From assembly GCA_004794785.1 (NCBI GenBank), contig SJOL01007385.1:52739-116738 (forward strand): a stretch of 64,000 nucleotides of DNA. The letters are read 5' to 3'. Position numbers and translations under genes: made by a program. This document shows positions 34,095 through 46,935 of this stretch, in pieces. The notes under the pieces are model-generated. The model saw only the letters and a list, made by a program, of their open reading frames with translations, did not search any database and was not told the DNA's origin. How positions within the stretch are numbered: the first letter of the stretch is position 1; every line of letters begins with the position of its first letter. Source of the DNA: Opisthorchis felineus (Eukaryota > Platyhelminthes > Trematoda > Opisthorchiida > Opisthorchiidae).

Positions 34095-36420
34095 CATTTA
34101 CAATAATAATGGGAATATTTCCTAGATTGCAGGGAGCATAACAATCGAGACATGATCAGGTTGTTACATTCCCAACGGGGTGGGTGACTACACAGCAGAG
34201 ACAGGCAAAACCATGGAGATCTACCAAGCAGGGTAGAAGTAATCGTAAATTCTGGAAAATAAAAACCTTGAAAAATGGGACAGGAGGTACTACTAGCTCA
34301 GTAATGAAGCCGGCGCTAACCTGGGATGGTTATATTCAAAGGCGGGGCCGATCGGGCTAGAACAAACTCGTCCTAAGGGCTGTTTGGGCCAGGTAAACAA
34401 TTTGTTCGTTATTGCAATTAAAGGAAGGAGTGGGCGAAATGGGGCAGTCGGGATTAGGAAGAGAATAGTTGTTGGTTTGCCATCAAGCTGGGCATGGCAA
34501 TGCAGTGCCATCACTGCACTGGGATACGTCAGTTTCTGGACACCCCTATACCAAACCACGTCTGCGATGATCAGTCAGGGGATTAGCAGTCCTGTAGCAT
34601 CCGAATGTGGTTTCTACAAGTGGACTGAAACAGGGAAATTCAAGGTGATTTAGAATCGCAGGTAATTTTGATTCAGTTGGGGGTCAATGTGAACGTAAAC
34701 CGGGAACCACTCAGAATGGATGATGGCCATACGTAGCGTTCGGGGAAGCTACTGCCGAAGCTTGAAACTTGGGAAGAGGAGGAAACTGGATGAGATTGGT
34801 AGAGTCCGGTGAGTGTGTGGAGCCATCAGCTAGAGTGACATCCATTAAAAGAAAAAATCTAGAAAATTACAGAAAGCTAAATGAGACCACGTGCTAATGG
34901 ATTTGTGTTAGCTGACCTGGCCACCAAGAATTAGTTTAGGTTGCCGATATAGTATGAGAACAGAACAGACCACACAGTGCGCTTCTACTTGGCGAGTGCA
35001 CTCAGATATGGACGCAAACGGCCAGAGTTGGTGGTATGAGTTGTGTCTTGTGCTTTGTACTGTTCCTCTGTCGATTAGTGGGCGTAGGGTCAGGGGCAGA
35101 ATAGTGGCGTAATTTTTGCAAGCTGAAGATTCAACCAACGTGGGAGCGAGCAGGGAGACAATTCGATAGACTATTTGGTAGGGGCGATCGCAGGGTGAGT
35201 TTAACGGCGAGCGGTAGTAGTTTTCAGCTCAGTTATATAGTCACACTAGAGTGAATTCGTAGTACAAAGATGGATTATTATGAAAAGTGACAGCATTCAG
35301 TAAGGAGTGGTGTGCCGAGAACTTCTAAGATAATGGATAGGGACTGTAGTTCTACTGGGAGCCACCACGTGAACTGAACAGAAAGGTAAGAGCATGGGTC
35401 ACCAGTCACTAAGTCATTGCCACCAGCACAAAGCATCGGGTGTTACGTGAAAATAATTCAATAGAGCCCAGCTGTGAATTCTAGGAACAATAAGGTTTTT
35501 ATATTTTACATGTATTTGATCGTCTCCAGCAACATGAGTGACAGACACTTGTGTTATGTCTGGCTGACAAATTTGACTTCATGTGGCGCAACCCCTAATA
35601 AGACGAAAGTAGCAAGGGCTTTGCACGCCGATGTTATCCGTGAGCGTCTCAAAGTATCCCCAGACCACCTAAAAATCAGTCGAAGGCACAGTGTTCTTTC
35701 GCTTATATTGCTTAGCGTTGCCAGATAAACGACAACCAGGACAAGTCCAAACCATCGGCTAATGTCAGAAAACGACGGTGCTCTTTTCTTGATTTTCTAA
35801 ATTGCCGGCCAGCCTTTGAACCATCGGCGGTTGGCGAAACGCCCTTGCTGCGGAAGGGCTGACTGGTAGAAGAACGCACCATGGTGAGACGCAACAAAGC
35901 GACCCTTACCGCAGGGCGTGATTGAACACAACACGAGGTTTTCACCCTGGTGCATCCTACCAGATCTGCAAGGTGGCAAGCCACCAAGCTGTCAACATTG
36001 CGGTGTGTGCATTACCAAAAACACAGGATATTTTATGCGGTCGGGTGAAGCCTGGCCAGTAAAACAACTCAGTCAGTTCAAACAGGCGGCCGCTGGAATG
36101 GGCAGGCTGCCGAGAGGCAGACGAAACGGCAGCTATATTTGGGCCATGGAAATAGGATGGGGATGTCCAGAGCGTGAGCACTACAGCTGAACGACGACAG
36201 GGTGTTGGTGAGTACTGTCATGCCAAGCAGAGGCACACCAAAATGTCGTGCGTGTGACTGCAAGGGCCGTGAAGCTAAACAAGACGCCGTCCATTGCGCA
36301 ACTTCAGACCAACTATTTCATGTGCGTGCACTATTCATGATCTGAGGAAAGCAGAGCAGCCTATGCTTTGCAGTCGGTGGTCGTTCAATGACATACGCCC
36401 TTTTGACGGACGAATGCCAC
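34095..36420 (-). mobile_element. LINE 3' region, inverted copy
   Basis: Read on minus from 36420 to 34095, this is collinear with 59840-62255 on plus. Matches include GCACGCACATGAAATAG.TGGTCTGAAG, GTGCCTCTGCTTGGCATG, CGAGGTTTTCA, AAAAGAGCACCGT, ACCCATGCTCTTACCT and AACCTGATCATGTCTCGATT. It ends at a CATTATTATTG tail (about 34112-34095). The 5' side is truncated, as expected for a LINE. Translated stretches (GVQKL..., TNKLFTWPK) are conserved between copies, but no domain is recognised. Confidence 0.75.
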
Positions 36421-39400
36421 AAATCCGATAAATGTGAGCGACATACATGGAGGCAGTCAGCCACAACCTCTTTTATGCTCACGATATAGGGCGGATGATG
36501 TACGCAATCTTTTCTGTTTGCCCATCCAAATTTATGAAACCTTTGTCTTACTGACAAGCGTAAAGCTGTTCTAAAACAACGGCGCGTCCCGCTTGATCCG
36601 AGACAATGTCATTGCCCACAAAGCGGCTATTCACTCAACCATCTGACACACCGCAAGCAGGCTCTGCGAACTCAAATGAGGTTCGACCCTCCTGAAAAAA
36701 TAACCCAAGTGGACTTGGTCTGGTGTAACTTCAGGTCAGAGATTTATTTGAAAGATTATCGACCGTGGTAGTGCTTTTTCTTTAACGACTCCGCTCTTAC
36801 GGACAAGTGCTTCACAATCAGCGGGCGCTCTGGTCAAAATCTTGAAAAAATTGCATCATCCGAGGTATATACAACATGGCCTCTTTTGTAAGTTTTCTGT
36901 GTTTTCTGTAACCTCAAAGAGATGGGTAGGTTTTTTACTCTGCAGTGACCTCCTAATTGCAGTTGGTGTGTGAATCTAAAGCGCCAGAAACCAGGCTGCG
37001 TTTACCGGGATCTCTATAGACCCTTCGACTTAAGATCTAGCGTGTTAGTCTGCAAAACCACCCTGCGTTTTTTGTTCTCAGATTTAAAAACATAAAAAGA
37101 CACTACTCTGAAGCGGACAAATATGCACTGAAGCGGGAGTAAAAGGCCTCCGTAAAACGACATCCACGCCAATAAAGTAGACTTCCGTTATTCTTGCATT
37201 ATATGCACTTTCATCGGGCCAAGCGGTCAAAATTGTTCACGCCACCGGCTACTCGTATTCCTAGTGTATAAACTCGGATGCGAAAGTTTCGTTAGAAAAG
37301 CCATGGGCGCCGCCACGAGGTGCATTTCTGAATGTGGATAGTGCTTGGCGGCATCTGTTTGCGTGCAATTTTTTGGTGCGACATATTTATTTGAGAAATG
37401 CGCGTCAAGAACGCATTTCGAATAGAACCACAAACGGGCAAGATTTTATAAGTGTCGCTACTGTGAGGAGGGATATGGAAACCAGCAGACTATTCTTGCA
37501 CAGCTGATTTCAGCAAGCAGTCCGTGCCTACTGGTCTGCGTCGAGTGGGCCGACTTACGCTGGCTGCAGTGAATTAAAGGCATGTTCTGTGCATTAGGAG
37601 CCAGGCAACCGACGGTTATTCTTCTGGTTTCTCATACTTCGTGGGCAACCACGGAGTGAGCTTCTCGAAGCCTTCTTTCATTAAAGCCTTGCGCTTAAAT
37701 ACAAATATGTATGTCGTAATATTGGCTTACCCACATTTATTCTCATATTCACATACACCAACAGACTGCATTAATTTTATCGTTACCTTATTCCCACATA
37801 ACCCGTTTAATCTACAAAACGTATCAAACGCCCCAGAAGCTATTACACAAAAGCTATCTACGTTTATCAGGCGCATCGGTTGTACATCAGCAGCAGTTCT
37901 GGAATAAGTGACAAATGACCGGGCGAAATTTCTTCAGGAGATTCTTGAAGAAGTACGTTTGCAAAAACTACCTTCTGCTAAAAAGTCTAGTCGAAACACC
38001 CTCTGTTTGGTTTTCGCAAAAGATTGCCATGCTAGGATTACCCACATGTGAATGCCACTTACTCTCCGCACGTATTGGAAAGCCTTGCAACGGGAGCACT
38101 GGGCGGACCTTTGAAAGAAACTAATTTACATTTTTTAAAACTTGGTTTTCGAGATGCGCATGCCTGCGGCATTGATTGCTAGAATATTTCTACGGCGCGT
38201 AGGTTCAGTGCTGGTTTCGCCATTTCTATAGGCTCTGTGAGCATAGAAGCTTCTATATCTTCTGGCAAGGTCCCCGACATTACGTTCTTCCTAAAATGCG
38301 GAGCAGACGTGCTACGCTTGGACTTAAGACGTTTGATTCTCCAACGAGCACCTCTTTTCCGCGTGAATAATATTCACGCTAAAAAAACTCCTCATACCAG
38401 TGTCACAGAGTGCGTTCCTAGGCCAAATACTGCTACGCGCTTTTTCACCAACAAGATCCTCGCTCTTTTGAAGCCCTACTGATGGATTATAAATATGGTA
38501 TAGGGTTAATGGAGCCCCGCCTCACAAAGAAAATACAACTATTGTGAAGCCTCGTCTCTTTGTGCTCTACTCTTGTTGTGCTGCGGTTGCGGCCCTACAG
38601 GAATTAAAAACCTCAAATGCCCTCCTAAACACTTAGTTGCCGACATTCAGTAGATGGAACAAAATTATGGTATGATTGGCTAACTGGAGGACAATACTTT
38701 CAGACAAGTTAACAAGGGAAAATGTACAAAAAACTGCCCTACAAAGATGTGGCAAAGAACTTAGTTCTGTATGTTTTGACGGACCAGCGTGATCAACAAA
38801 ATCTGAAGAAATCTCAGAGAAATAAATATAAATGGTCTATGGCATGTTTGGCCGCAACCTAAAAATAGAATAAGCATTCACAGACCGGGTTTCACATTTA
38901 AAGGACGTATGAAACTTGGCCGGATAAATGCAAACTAGTGGTTCACCCACAAAAATTTGACTAAAAACCTAGAAATGTGTTTTTTTGCTAATACAACAAA
39001 AGGTAAAACTCTAAAACAACTATGTGAGTAAGACTTAATTCTGGTTTATTTTTTCATTCAAAATGTTTCTGAGCAGTTTGAGTAAAACAACTAGGGCACC
39101 ATAAATTAATAAAATATTTACAGTGACTGTTACCCGTGGGTATTAGTGAGTCACTTATCAACCTCACAGCTATCATTTACCGTCCAAATTTATTAAACGT
39201 TTCCCACAGGTTAGAAAATTGTGCCCAGTTGTTATTACTTTACAAGGAGCTCCCGCGAGTTTTTTTCCTTTCGGTGCCTTGTAGGACAGTTGTGTAATGA
39301 CCAAGGGCTTTAAATCATCTAAGCTTAATTTGAAGGAAACGCCTTGAAGAAAGATTCATTTAGCGCTTCACTTATTGGTGTATTACCGACTGTAATTATT

Positions 39401-42400
39401 GAGCAGTTATCTGCGTTATGGCGGCCGTTAAGCTAGCTGCACAAACCCAAGCACACATTCGCCATTACGGCTGCTCTCGTGGATGAGATTATGCCTTATG
39501 TGTTTGTTGATCTAAGGCCTGAGAATTGAAGTATCGTATTGGTTTCGGTTGCAGTGGTTTTGGGGATTACTACGTTGCCTATGGTTACTCCCGCAGTTTT
39601 TCATGGATGTCTATCGTATTCATAGCTAGTCTAACAATAATTGCCAACTGCATTAACAACACCGCGTTGATATTCACGTGTGCTACTAAAACGATGTGCC
39701 ATTCATGGATGACGTCGCCACGAGGTCCTGCGCAATAGCAACAAGTTTGGTCATTTAACTCGGATGAGAAAGTCGTCACTATCGTGAGCACGATGCTGCC
39801 TATCGCTCTGGATGCTGATCACACTTTTGATTACCTCGCCTTATGCTTCAGGCACAAACTGCGTCTGCCACTGGTAGTAGACAGAGATTAAAGGAACGGT
39901 CCACGCTCCATATCAGTATTGCGTCAAATGGACATTCGACCGATATGCTTCTTACTTTCTGAAGCCGATTTTCGGAGGTTCGCCCCATCGGCTATTACTA
40001 ACGTTTGGTCTTTGTCAGCGCCTTATTTTATTTGGCCGAAAAACGAAATGGCAAAGACATGTTGACCACAACTCAAAAGAGCCATTGGTGGAATAAATCA
40101 GTCATATTAAGTGAGGTTGCATGTAAAGCATCAGCTGTCAAAAACGCTGATTAATCTTAAGTTTGTTTAAATTCGGAAGCATTACGGGAGTTGACTGCAT
40201 TTTGATGTATACTTCCTGCGCTTGATACAAATTACCTAAGCGCAGACCCTTTAATCACGCTTAGATGAGAAGGCGTATTACTTTTCAACGGTGAAAATAG
40301 AGACATATCGCCTAGGCTTTATTAAATCCCACACATATCAGTGCGCTGCGGTGATTTTGGTGGTCAAGATCGTGAGCTCTAGTGATCCAACGTTGATCAC
40401 GCCAGTTACAAAGTATGCAGCAAACCAGGAGAACTTAGTCGTAAGCCAATTACTAACGTCGCTGTTAGAGTTGAGCTGTTCTATTCGTTGTGTAGAATTT
40501 GTGCCGCTCCCAATAGTTCTACGGGGATAGGAAATCCCAAGAATGATGCTTATTCACTTTTTTATTTCTATTCTCACTTTTAAGTCACCAAACATATATC
40601 CGACAGTTGAGCTGCAATATAATCACTAGCACAAAGATTATACGATGCACAGGCCAGACTCAAACTCCAGCTTCCATCGATGGAGAAATTGTCGTGTATA
40701 GCCAATTTTAAATGCAATCCACTGCTGCAGGAGAGGAGTAAATTGAAAAAAGAGACAATGGTAAGTATTCTTATCACAATCCATGAATAATCGGTTTTGG
40801 TGAACAGCTTAGTCGACGCAAACGATAGAACGTAATGTCGGCAAAGACCGTTCACAAAGCGTGTCTCTATAAAACAAGAGGGGACGTTGATTTAGTTCGA
40901 ACCACATACCATCCTACACGGGAATCACGGTGTTTGCAGCCTGACAGTCCGTACAAAGTGCATTTTGATGTGAGTGTTCATACCTCCAAGGGAAGTCGTT
41001 CTATCACCCCGTTCTTTTACGAATAAATGTAAGATAGCTTAGAACTAACAGCTTATAAGCAGTTTGATCTCATAGAGATCACTATCTATTTCAACTACAT
41101 TATTTAAAATAACTCAGGTTTTGTGCCGTTTCGTGCTTGCACCCCTTCAAACGCCCCTTAGGCCCCAAAAGGCTACATGCAGTTTTTGTGTGTAAAAAGG
41201 ACTTCACTGCACTCTGGTCCTCTATTTTTAACGCTGCGCTGAAATGGTCCTGAGAGCCATACACAATGCTAAGGGCAGCAGCTGCGCTTCCCCATTGACT
41301 AAGTCACCGGCGCGTCACTATTCCTGTTAAAAAGCGCCACATGATTTAATTTTCCAATTACTTTATGACGAGATATTTTGAATAGCTGCTTTGGCAAATG
41401 TAGTAAAGCGCTGGGAAAGCAAATCAGCGGTGTAGGGTGCCATTTTTACAGAGGGACACGCGACGCAGAAATCCGTTTGAAATACCTTCTCCCATCTCAG
41501 AATAATTAACATTTAGTTCATTCCCAAGAAAAAGCGGGACACCAGGCCCCCAAATGTTTTCACAGAGCGAGTAAAAGTGTGCCCACGTGGTGACCAATCT
41601 TCTAGTCAGACTCGAGCATCTCCCACAAAGTTGCTCGTTGTTCTCAGGTTGAAACAAGCCGTTATGAGTGCGTCCTTTTTATTTCTGCACTATGTTCATG
41701 CAGTTGTTACACAGCCACTCGAGGACCGAAGGCAAATGTTCGTTTCATTGCAATTTCTGCTCAACCAGAGAGCTCTGGCCACTCTTATCACTCGTTATCA
41801 TATTGCATCTTTTAGCGAAATACGCAGCCACATTCTAATGAGTTTGGCTTAATTACAGGAATGAGAATGTGGATGACAGGTTGTGCTCACTATGGTCTCC
41901 TTCTGGTATGACTTTAGCAATGGTGCATTGTAGCTGGGTGAACACTAAGGTTCTCATTTTTGCCGCCGTTTTTTTACTACAAATACTCAAACTTGCAGTT
42001 AAGCATTAATTGCTGTGCAAAACATTGTAAAAGCAACTGTCAGGATGCATGTGCGTCGTTATGGTGAGCACAAACATAACTGTCTGACCTGTTGTATCTT
42101 TTCGGCGCCTGAAAGCTGATACACACACGGCAAATTATCGCGTACCAACTTGTCAATTTCATAGGTCTCACCCACTATTAGCATGTAAAATCCATGTGAG
42201 ATAGATCCATCAGTTAACGTGTTTCGTTTTCACAAACGATTAACTGCTAATGCTGGATTGGTCAGCACCATGTATGTTTCACCATGGAGCCTGGCTTTCA
42301 TGCATGCACAAACCGCAATCCGTGTCGGACCACAGAATATGTTAGGGTGGATCTTGCCTTAGAGGAAAACGTGGCTCGTTGTGATTGAGGGCGTCAGGAA

Positions 42401-42872
42401 ACAGCCGGGTTCCTAAGCAACCTAAGTTGTTCGCAGCCAAACCAGCAGTTGAACACACCAATTGCGTTCGTTTTTATTGAGCGCTGAGCACCTTATCAGA
42501 ACAATAAGTAACAAGTGTTGTTCCTCGTAATGTTGAACCGCACTGCAACAGCTTTGAGCCAGCTTTGGTTTCCCCATTAGTAAGTGTTTGGTGGCATAGT
42601 AGTCGGCCGCACAAAAGAGTGCAGTTATCCCGCACCATTTTTGAAGTAACTGCAAACTAGCTGTACATGAAATGAAACCAGGCGTGCAACAAAATGAAAA
42701 AAATTGGAATTTAAGCGACGAAATCCAACTTGCCATTGAAGCCTCATGCTGTAGAGGACCATCAACTGTGGGGAACCACTATAGATAGATGATTCTGTTG
42801 TTCTTTTCAGCCTTTGAATAATTTATAAGATAAATGTGAGCTTACTAAAATAAAGTACAATGTGATTTACAG
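36421..42872. other. Long stretch without named gene
   Basis: More AT-rich than the left half and free of RTE sequence. The plus frame at 37641-38051 is open for 137 codons except for one TAA at 37905. Other plus frames, 38237-38482, 39526-39738 and 40291-40530, are 70-80 codons. None has a recognised domain and splice signals are weak, so no gene is called. It could be intron or the 5' part of the plus-strand exons further right. Confidence 0.35.
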
Positions 42873-43045
42873 TTGCATCACACCAGTCACCCGATACCTC
42901 CGCTCCAGGCGGAGAAGATAAACCGGACACAGACAGTAACATTGAGTTAAATACAGCCTGCTCTTCAAAGTTGTCAACAAGAGGGCCGTCAAGTGGTCTC
43001 GGTTTTTCAATTAGCTTCCGGTCAATTAAAACGCAAGAGCTTCAG
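42873..43045 (+). CDS. Candidate exon, unidentified plus-strand gene
   Basis: The acceptor TGATTTACAG precedes 42873; the donor is CTTCAG|GTAACT. After two leading bases there are 57 open codons, polar and Ser/Thr/Asp-rich at first (SPDTSAPGGEDKPDTDSN), then STRGPSSGLGFSISFRSIKTQELQ. The frame stays open past the donor to a TGA at 43172, so exon retention is possible. No domain recognised. Confidence 0.35.
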
Positions 43046-43297
43046 GTAACTTGTGGGGATTTCATCGAAAAACTTGTTAAAGAAGCTACGCGGCTCCTTA
43101 TTACTTGTTCCAAAAATGTGACTGTAATCAAATTGACAGACTACAAAAATCCGCAAAATTGCCATTCGTGAATTTCTCCAGACTGAACTGCGCTAGGGTC
43201 GTTGGTACTTTGCGAAAGGTCCCATAAAACGTTCAACACGTTTACGCATACGTTTATTCCACAATGAAACATCAAACTTCGAAGTAGGTTTCCGCAG

Positions 43298-43555
43298 CCG
43301 AATAGTGAGGTGGCCTCCCGGGCTGTAGCAAGGAATCTCTTACCTTTGAGGAGGCTGCAGTCATCTGAACAGATTTTCAAAGCCATAAATGCACTTCAAT
43401 TATTTCTGCAAACTATGGGGTTACATGGAACTAACGAACAGATAAGTTTTTTCTTTGACTCATCTTTCCTTGAGTTATTCAGCAGAGTTGAAGAGTTGAA
43501 GAATGCCCTCCACCGTGAAGACCAAGTCGGTTGGAGGCCGTTCGTACTTACGCCT
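43298..43555 (+). CDS. Candidate exon, unidentified plus-strand gene
   Basis: The acceptor GGTTTCCGCAG precedes 43298 and phase 0 continues the exon ending at 43045. 86 codons are open to a TGA at 43556: SSEQIFKAINALQLFLQTMG, FFFDSSFLELFSRVEELKNA. Strongly helical, amphipathic character with no recognised family. The end coincides with the truncated edge of the CR1-like LINE at 43560, so the true 3' part may have been displaced. Confidence 0.33.
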
Positions 43556-43559
43556 TGAC

Positions 43560-46500
43560 ACGATTGGATGTAACGAGGACGCTGGGGCTGAATATGGGCC
43601 TGCATAATCTTCTCTGTAGAACTCAGATACCACTATTGGGTCAGTCGTGGGTTCCCCGTTCCTGCCCTCACGGAGAACGCGGATGGCTTGTTGCTGCGGC
43701 GATGTCTCATTTACTTAAACAGCACATTTCTGTTTTCCCGGGCAAGGTCCAGAATGGTGGCTTGTTTTCGTTTCCGTTGGCGGATTTCTGATTTACAGCG
43801 ATTCCGCATTTTACGAAATGCCAGCTCGTCTTCTGTGTCTCATGTAGTCAACTTTTGGAAAATAGTTAAGAACGCTTTTCCGGTAGCCTGCGGCTCATCC
43901 GGCCGCCAGCTGGTTTTCTTGGGACAAACGTCGTGTCAGCCTCGTGAACTTTCTGGACAATCGTCCTGTATAAGTCTTCTACTGAGGCTGGTTCCGTTTT
44001 AACGTGTTCGAGAATGATGCGCATTCCTGAGAAGTCTGCACGGCAGAAGTTTCGAATCCACGTTTGAGGTTCAGGATTTCTGGCCCAGTAGCAGATGAAA
44101 TCAAAGGTCAGCACGCAGTGGTCACTATGTGACAGTGGAGCGTTAATTATCACCTGATCAACGAAGTGTGTTTCGTTGGTGATGACCAAATCCAAGAGAG
44201 ATGGTAGTTGGCCCGCGCGGTATCTGGTGAGTGCAACGGCATGTTGGGTCTAAGCGCTCTGTTTAACGACTTTGGTCAGCGCCGCTGAAAAAGGTCCACT
44301 TGATCCGACGCGCTGGAGCTTCATCCAGGAGGCATTTGGAGCGTTGAACTCACCTACCAGCAAGAGATGAGTGAAGTGATACCTGAAGGATCGTTGCTCA
44401 AGGGTTCGTATGAGGAATTGGTCATCTTCCGGAGGACTTGAGGGGCAACGGTAGACCACACCGGCAATGAGAGAATCGGACCCGCGCAGCGGGATTTGAA
44501 TCCACAGTGCATCACAAAAAGGTGGAGGAGTGGTACCATAAAGGACGATCGGAATGTACAGGGCCGCATGTTAGTACAAAACAACCCCACCAGCCCTCCC
44601 TCGTTTTGAGTCAGCTCGAAAAATGGAGTAGCCGTCTATCGAGATCTCCGCGTCAGAGACATCTGGTGTGAGCCATGTCTCAGTGAGTGCGATTATGGAC
44701 GGCTGTTTAAGGTAAACTGACTGTTTAATATCGCAAAGTCTGTTGAAAAGGCTGAGGCAGTTAGTGGACAAGCATTTCAACACTGTCTCCGCTGCCTCCG
44801 AAGATGAGGAGCCGAGAGGTGTGTGACCAGAGAGTTTAGCGGACTTAATAGCCGTACATCGGGTTTGGGTCCAAGGCTCCGAAGGGACTTCTGCGGCATA
44901 CCTGTCTGCTTCCCCTCTTGGTGGTTTCGATGGCTGATTTTCATGTGCAGAGTTTGTCTCGCCCCGTGGGTGCCCGATTTGGGCGTGTCTTTTATCTTCG
45001 CGGGACGGAGTTTTCTCCTCTGTGGGCGAAAACTTCGGCAGCTGCTACCTGTAGCCTTTTCAATACCGCCTTTTGGACGACCAGGTTTGCGGTTGCTTAA
45101 GGATCTTGGGCAAACTTGCATCCGTTTGGTTTCTTGGGCATTTTTGCGCGGTTTGATCGGAAAGTTGTCTCCGTGGGGCCCTGAACGCTGGGTGGCAGCA
45201 CCGAGACGAAGTTCTTTTGGTGGCGCTCCCATGAGGCTCGTTTTCGCAGGGGACTTCACCTTGAAGCCAGCCAGTAGCTTTCTGATTTGGCGAATCTTGT
45301 GCGGCTTGTTTGGCTGCAGTCGCCTTTCTTTCGCGTTTGTGTGGACCCCCGATTTGCCCGCGATCAACGTGGCCAACTGGGTGTACGGGGGATTTTCCGA
45401 TTCGTTGTGGTCAGGCTTGTGGCTTGGCTCTCGGGGTCCTGAGCGACGAGGGAGTCCACAATCGAAGAGTTCACTTTCGACGGAGTGGAGCTGGAGATTG
45501 GCAGCTTCACATTCTCAGTGGTTTAGGGTTCTTGCAGCATGCCCCGATGTCAAGGTCAACGCGTGTGGTTGATCTGTCGGTAGGCTTCGCCGCTTGTCTC
45601 CGCACGTCTGACCCAGTCCAGCTCAGAAGTTGTGGTTTGGGTGTGGGGATCACTGCTGATCCTTTATTGTCTGGTACGGAAAGAAGCGCTGATAGCTCTA
45701 CGTACTTTGGGCGCTGCGTCCTCGTGAGGTTCGCCTCCTCCAGAGCATCGCTGCCTTGGATAGCCAAGGGGTCTGCGGTGGTTGAGTAGAAGCTGCAATC
45801 CGGAGTCGCGGCCGGTTGTGTCGGCGTGCTTTCCGGAGCTATAGGGGCTATAACTACTAACGGTTTCGCCACAAGTTTGGGGTCGGCCGAACTGGCGCCA
45901 AGCGGAAACCTTTTTCGCACCTCTCCCCTGGAACTGCTGTGGCCCAGCTTTCGAGCCTCTAGAGGGCGATCCTCTGATATACGCCTAATTGTTGGGTAGG
46001 TCTTTTGAATGCTGGTAGCCCGCTCCAAGATTTTCTGTACGGCAGATGGGGAGGAATTTTTGACCAGAAGCCCAAGTGTTCGTTTGCTTCCCTTCTGACG
46101 TAGCCAATCTGCGTGAAGCAATTTGTGGTCTGGATTCGTGATGACACTGCCAAGGAACGACTTTGTCTGCTTCATTGGCGTGATTTTTCTGGAGAACGAC
46201 CCCCAGATGATCAGCCTGCTCCCCCTTACGCGTCTGTCCACTTGAAACGCCGTGGCGGTCTTTATTACCGCATCAGAGAGCTGTATGTCTTTCTTCGCAG
46301 CCAGCGGACCCGGGATGGATAGCGCAAGGTACTCGTTCAGCGAAGAAAGTTCTTTATCACCTTTCGTTCATGTCGCTGTATTCTCTGCGTTTTCATCCTC
46401 CAGAGCTTTGGAAAGAAGCTCCAGTGTCCTGATTAAAGCGAAACAGTCACGCTGGCCTATTCGATTTTGTGGTGCAGATTTGGCTCCGTTTTTTGGTTGC

Positions 46501-46650
46501 CGTCTTCTTAGTTGCGGAATGCATTGCCTTTCTAAGGTAAAGGCAGCTAAAGTAGACAAAGGGGTCAGGAGAGTTGGCCAGGTGGCTTACCTGGTCGTCC
46601 TGTAAACCCGTGCATTTAAAGTGCCACCAGGCCTAGCAGGAGTGGCATTA
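43560..46650 (-). mobile_element. CR1-like LINE: 5' end, ORF1, endonuclease
   Basis: Minus order: 5' region (46650-46560, GGCCTGGTGGCACTTTAAATGC), ORF1 (46559-44777, broken; contains a LIIWGSF..KITPMKQ segment and VKNSSPSAVQKILERATSIQ, then a basic tail), and ORF2 endonuclease (44783-43866: LSTNCLSLFNRL, ALTETWLTPDVSDAEI, GYSIFRADSKRGRAGGVVLY, LLLVGEFNAPNASW, DLVITN..PLSHSDHCVLTFD). The linker before the RT reads ILDLARENRNVLFK and KPSAFSVR (to 43600). The RT is absent. Order and motifs fit the CR1/Jockey group. Frameshifts and a stop in the linker make it inactive. Long plus-strand frames across 44.8-45.8 kb are its antisense. Confidence 0.85.
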
Positions 46651-46725
46651 CATACCACGTCTTACATTCGACGGACACCCATTTCGTTCAATCTGTTGTG
46701 GTCCAACGATGGCCATGTAGTGCAG

Positions 46726-46935
46726 CTTGTATTGATTTGCGTCATCATTGAGAATGGGTGTAAAACAGGAACTGAGTGCAAAATAACAGAGGTTATCACG
46801 CAAAGGTTATGTTCGAGTGAAAAAATTCAACAAATGATACTCCTGAACTCCGAAAATAGATTGAACAGTGAAAGAATTCTTTCACAAATTCGCACAAGGG
46901 AAAAACGGAACCAAGTTCAAACGTACCGCGCTGAG
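46726..46935 (+). CDS. Candidate exon, unidentified plus-strand gene
   Basis: 70 open codons end at GCTGAG|GTTAGT. The acceptor GTAGTGCAG before 46726 lacks a good pyrimidine tract, so the start is uncertain. The second half (EVITQRLCSSEKIQQMILLN, ERILSQIRTREKRNQVQTYR) is Gln/Glu/Arg-rich and would form a coiled coil. It lies just beyond the 5' end of the CR1-like LINE. No family recognised. Confidence 0.3.

Noticed and set aside
44823..45789. Plus-strand frames of 249 and 159 codons
   Set aside because: They are antisense to ORF1 and the endonuclease of the minus-strand CR1-like LINE, Trp/Arg/Leu-biased, with no domain.
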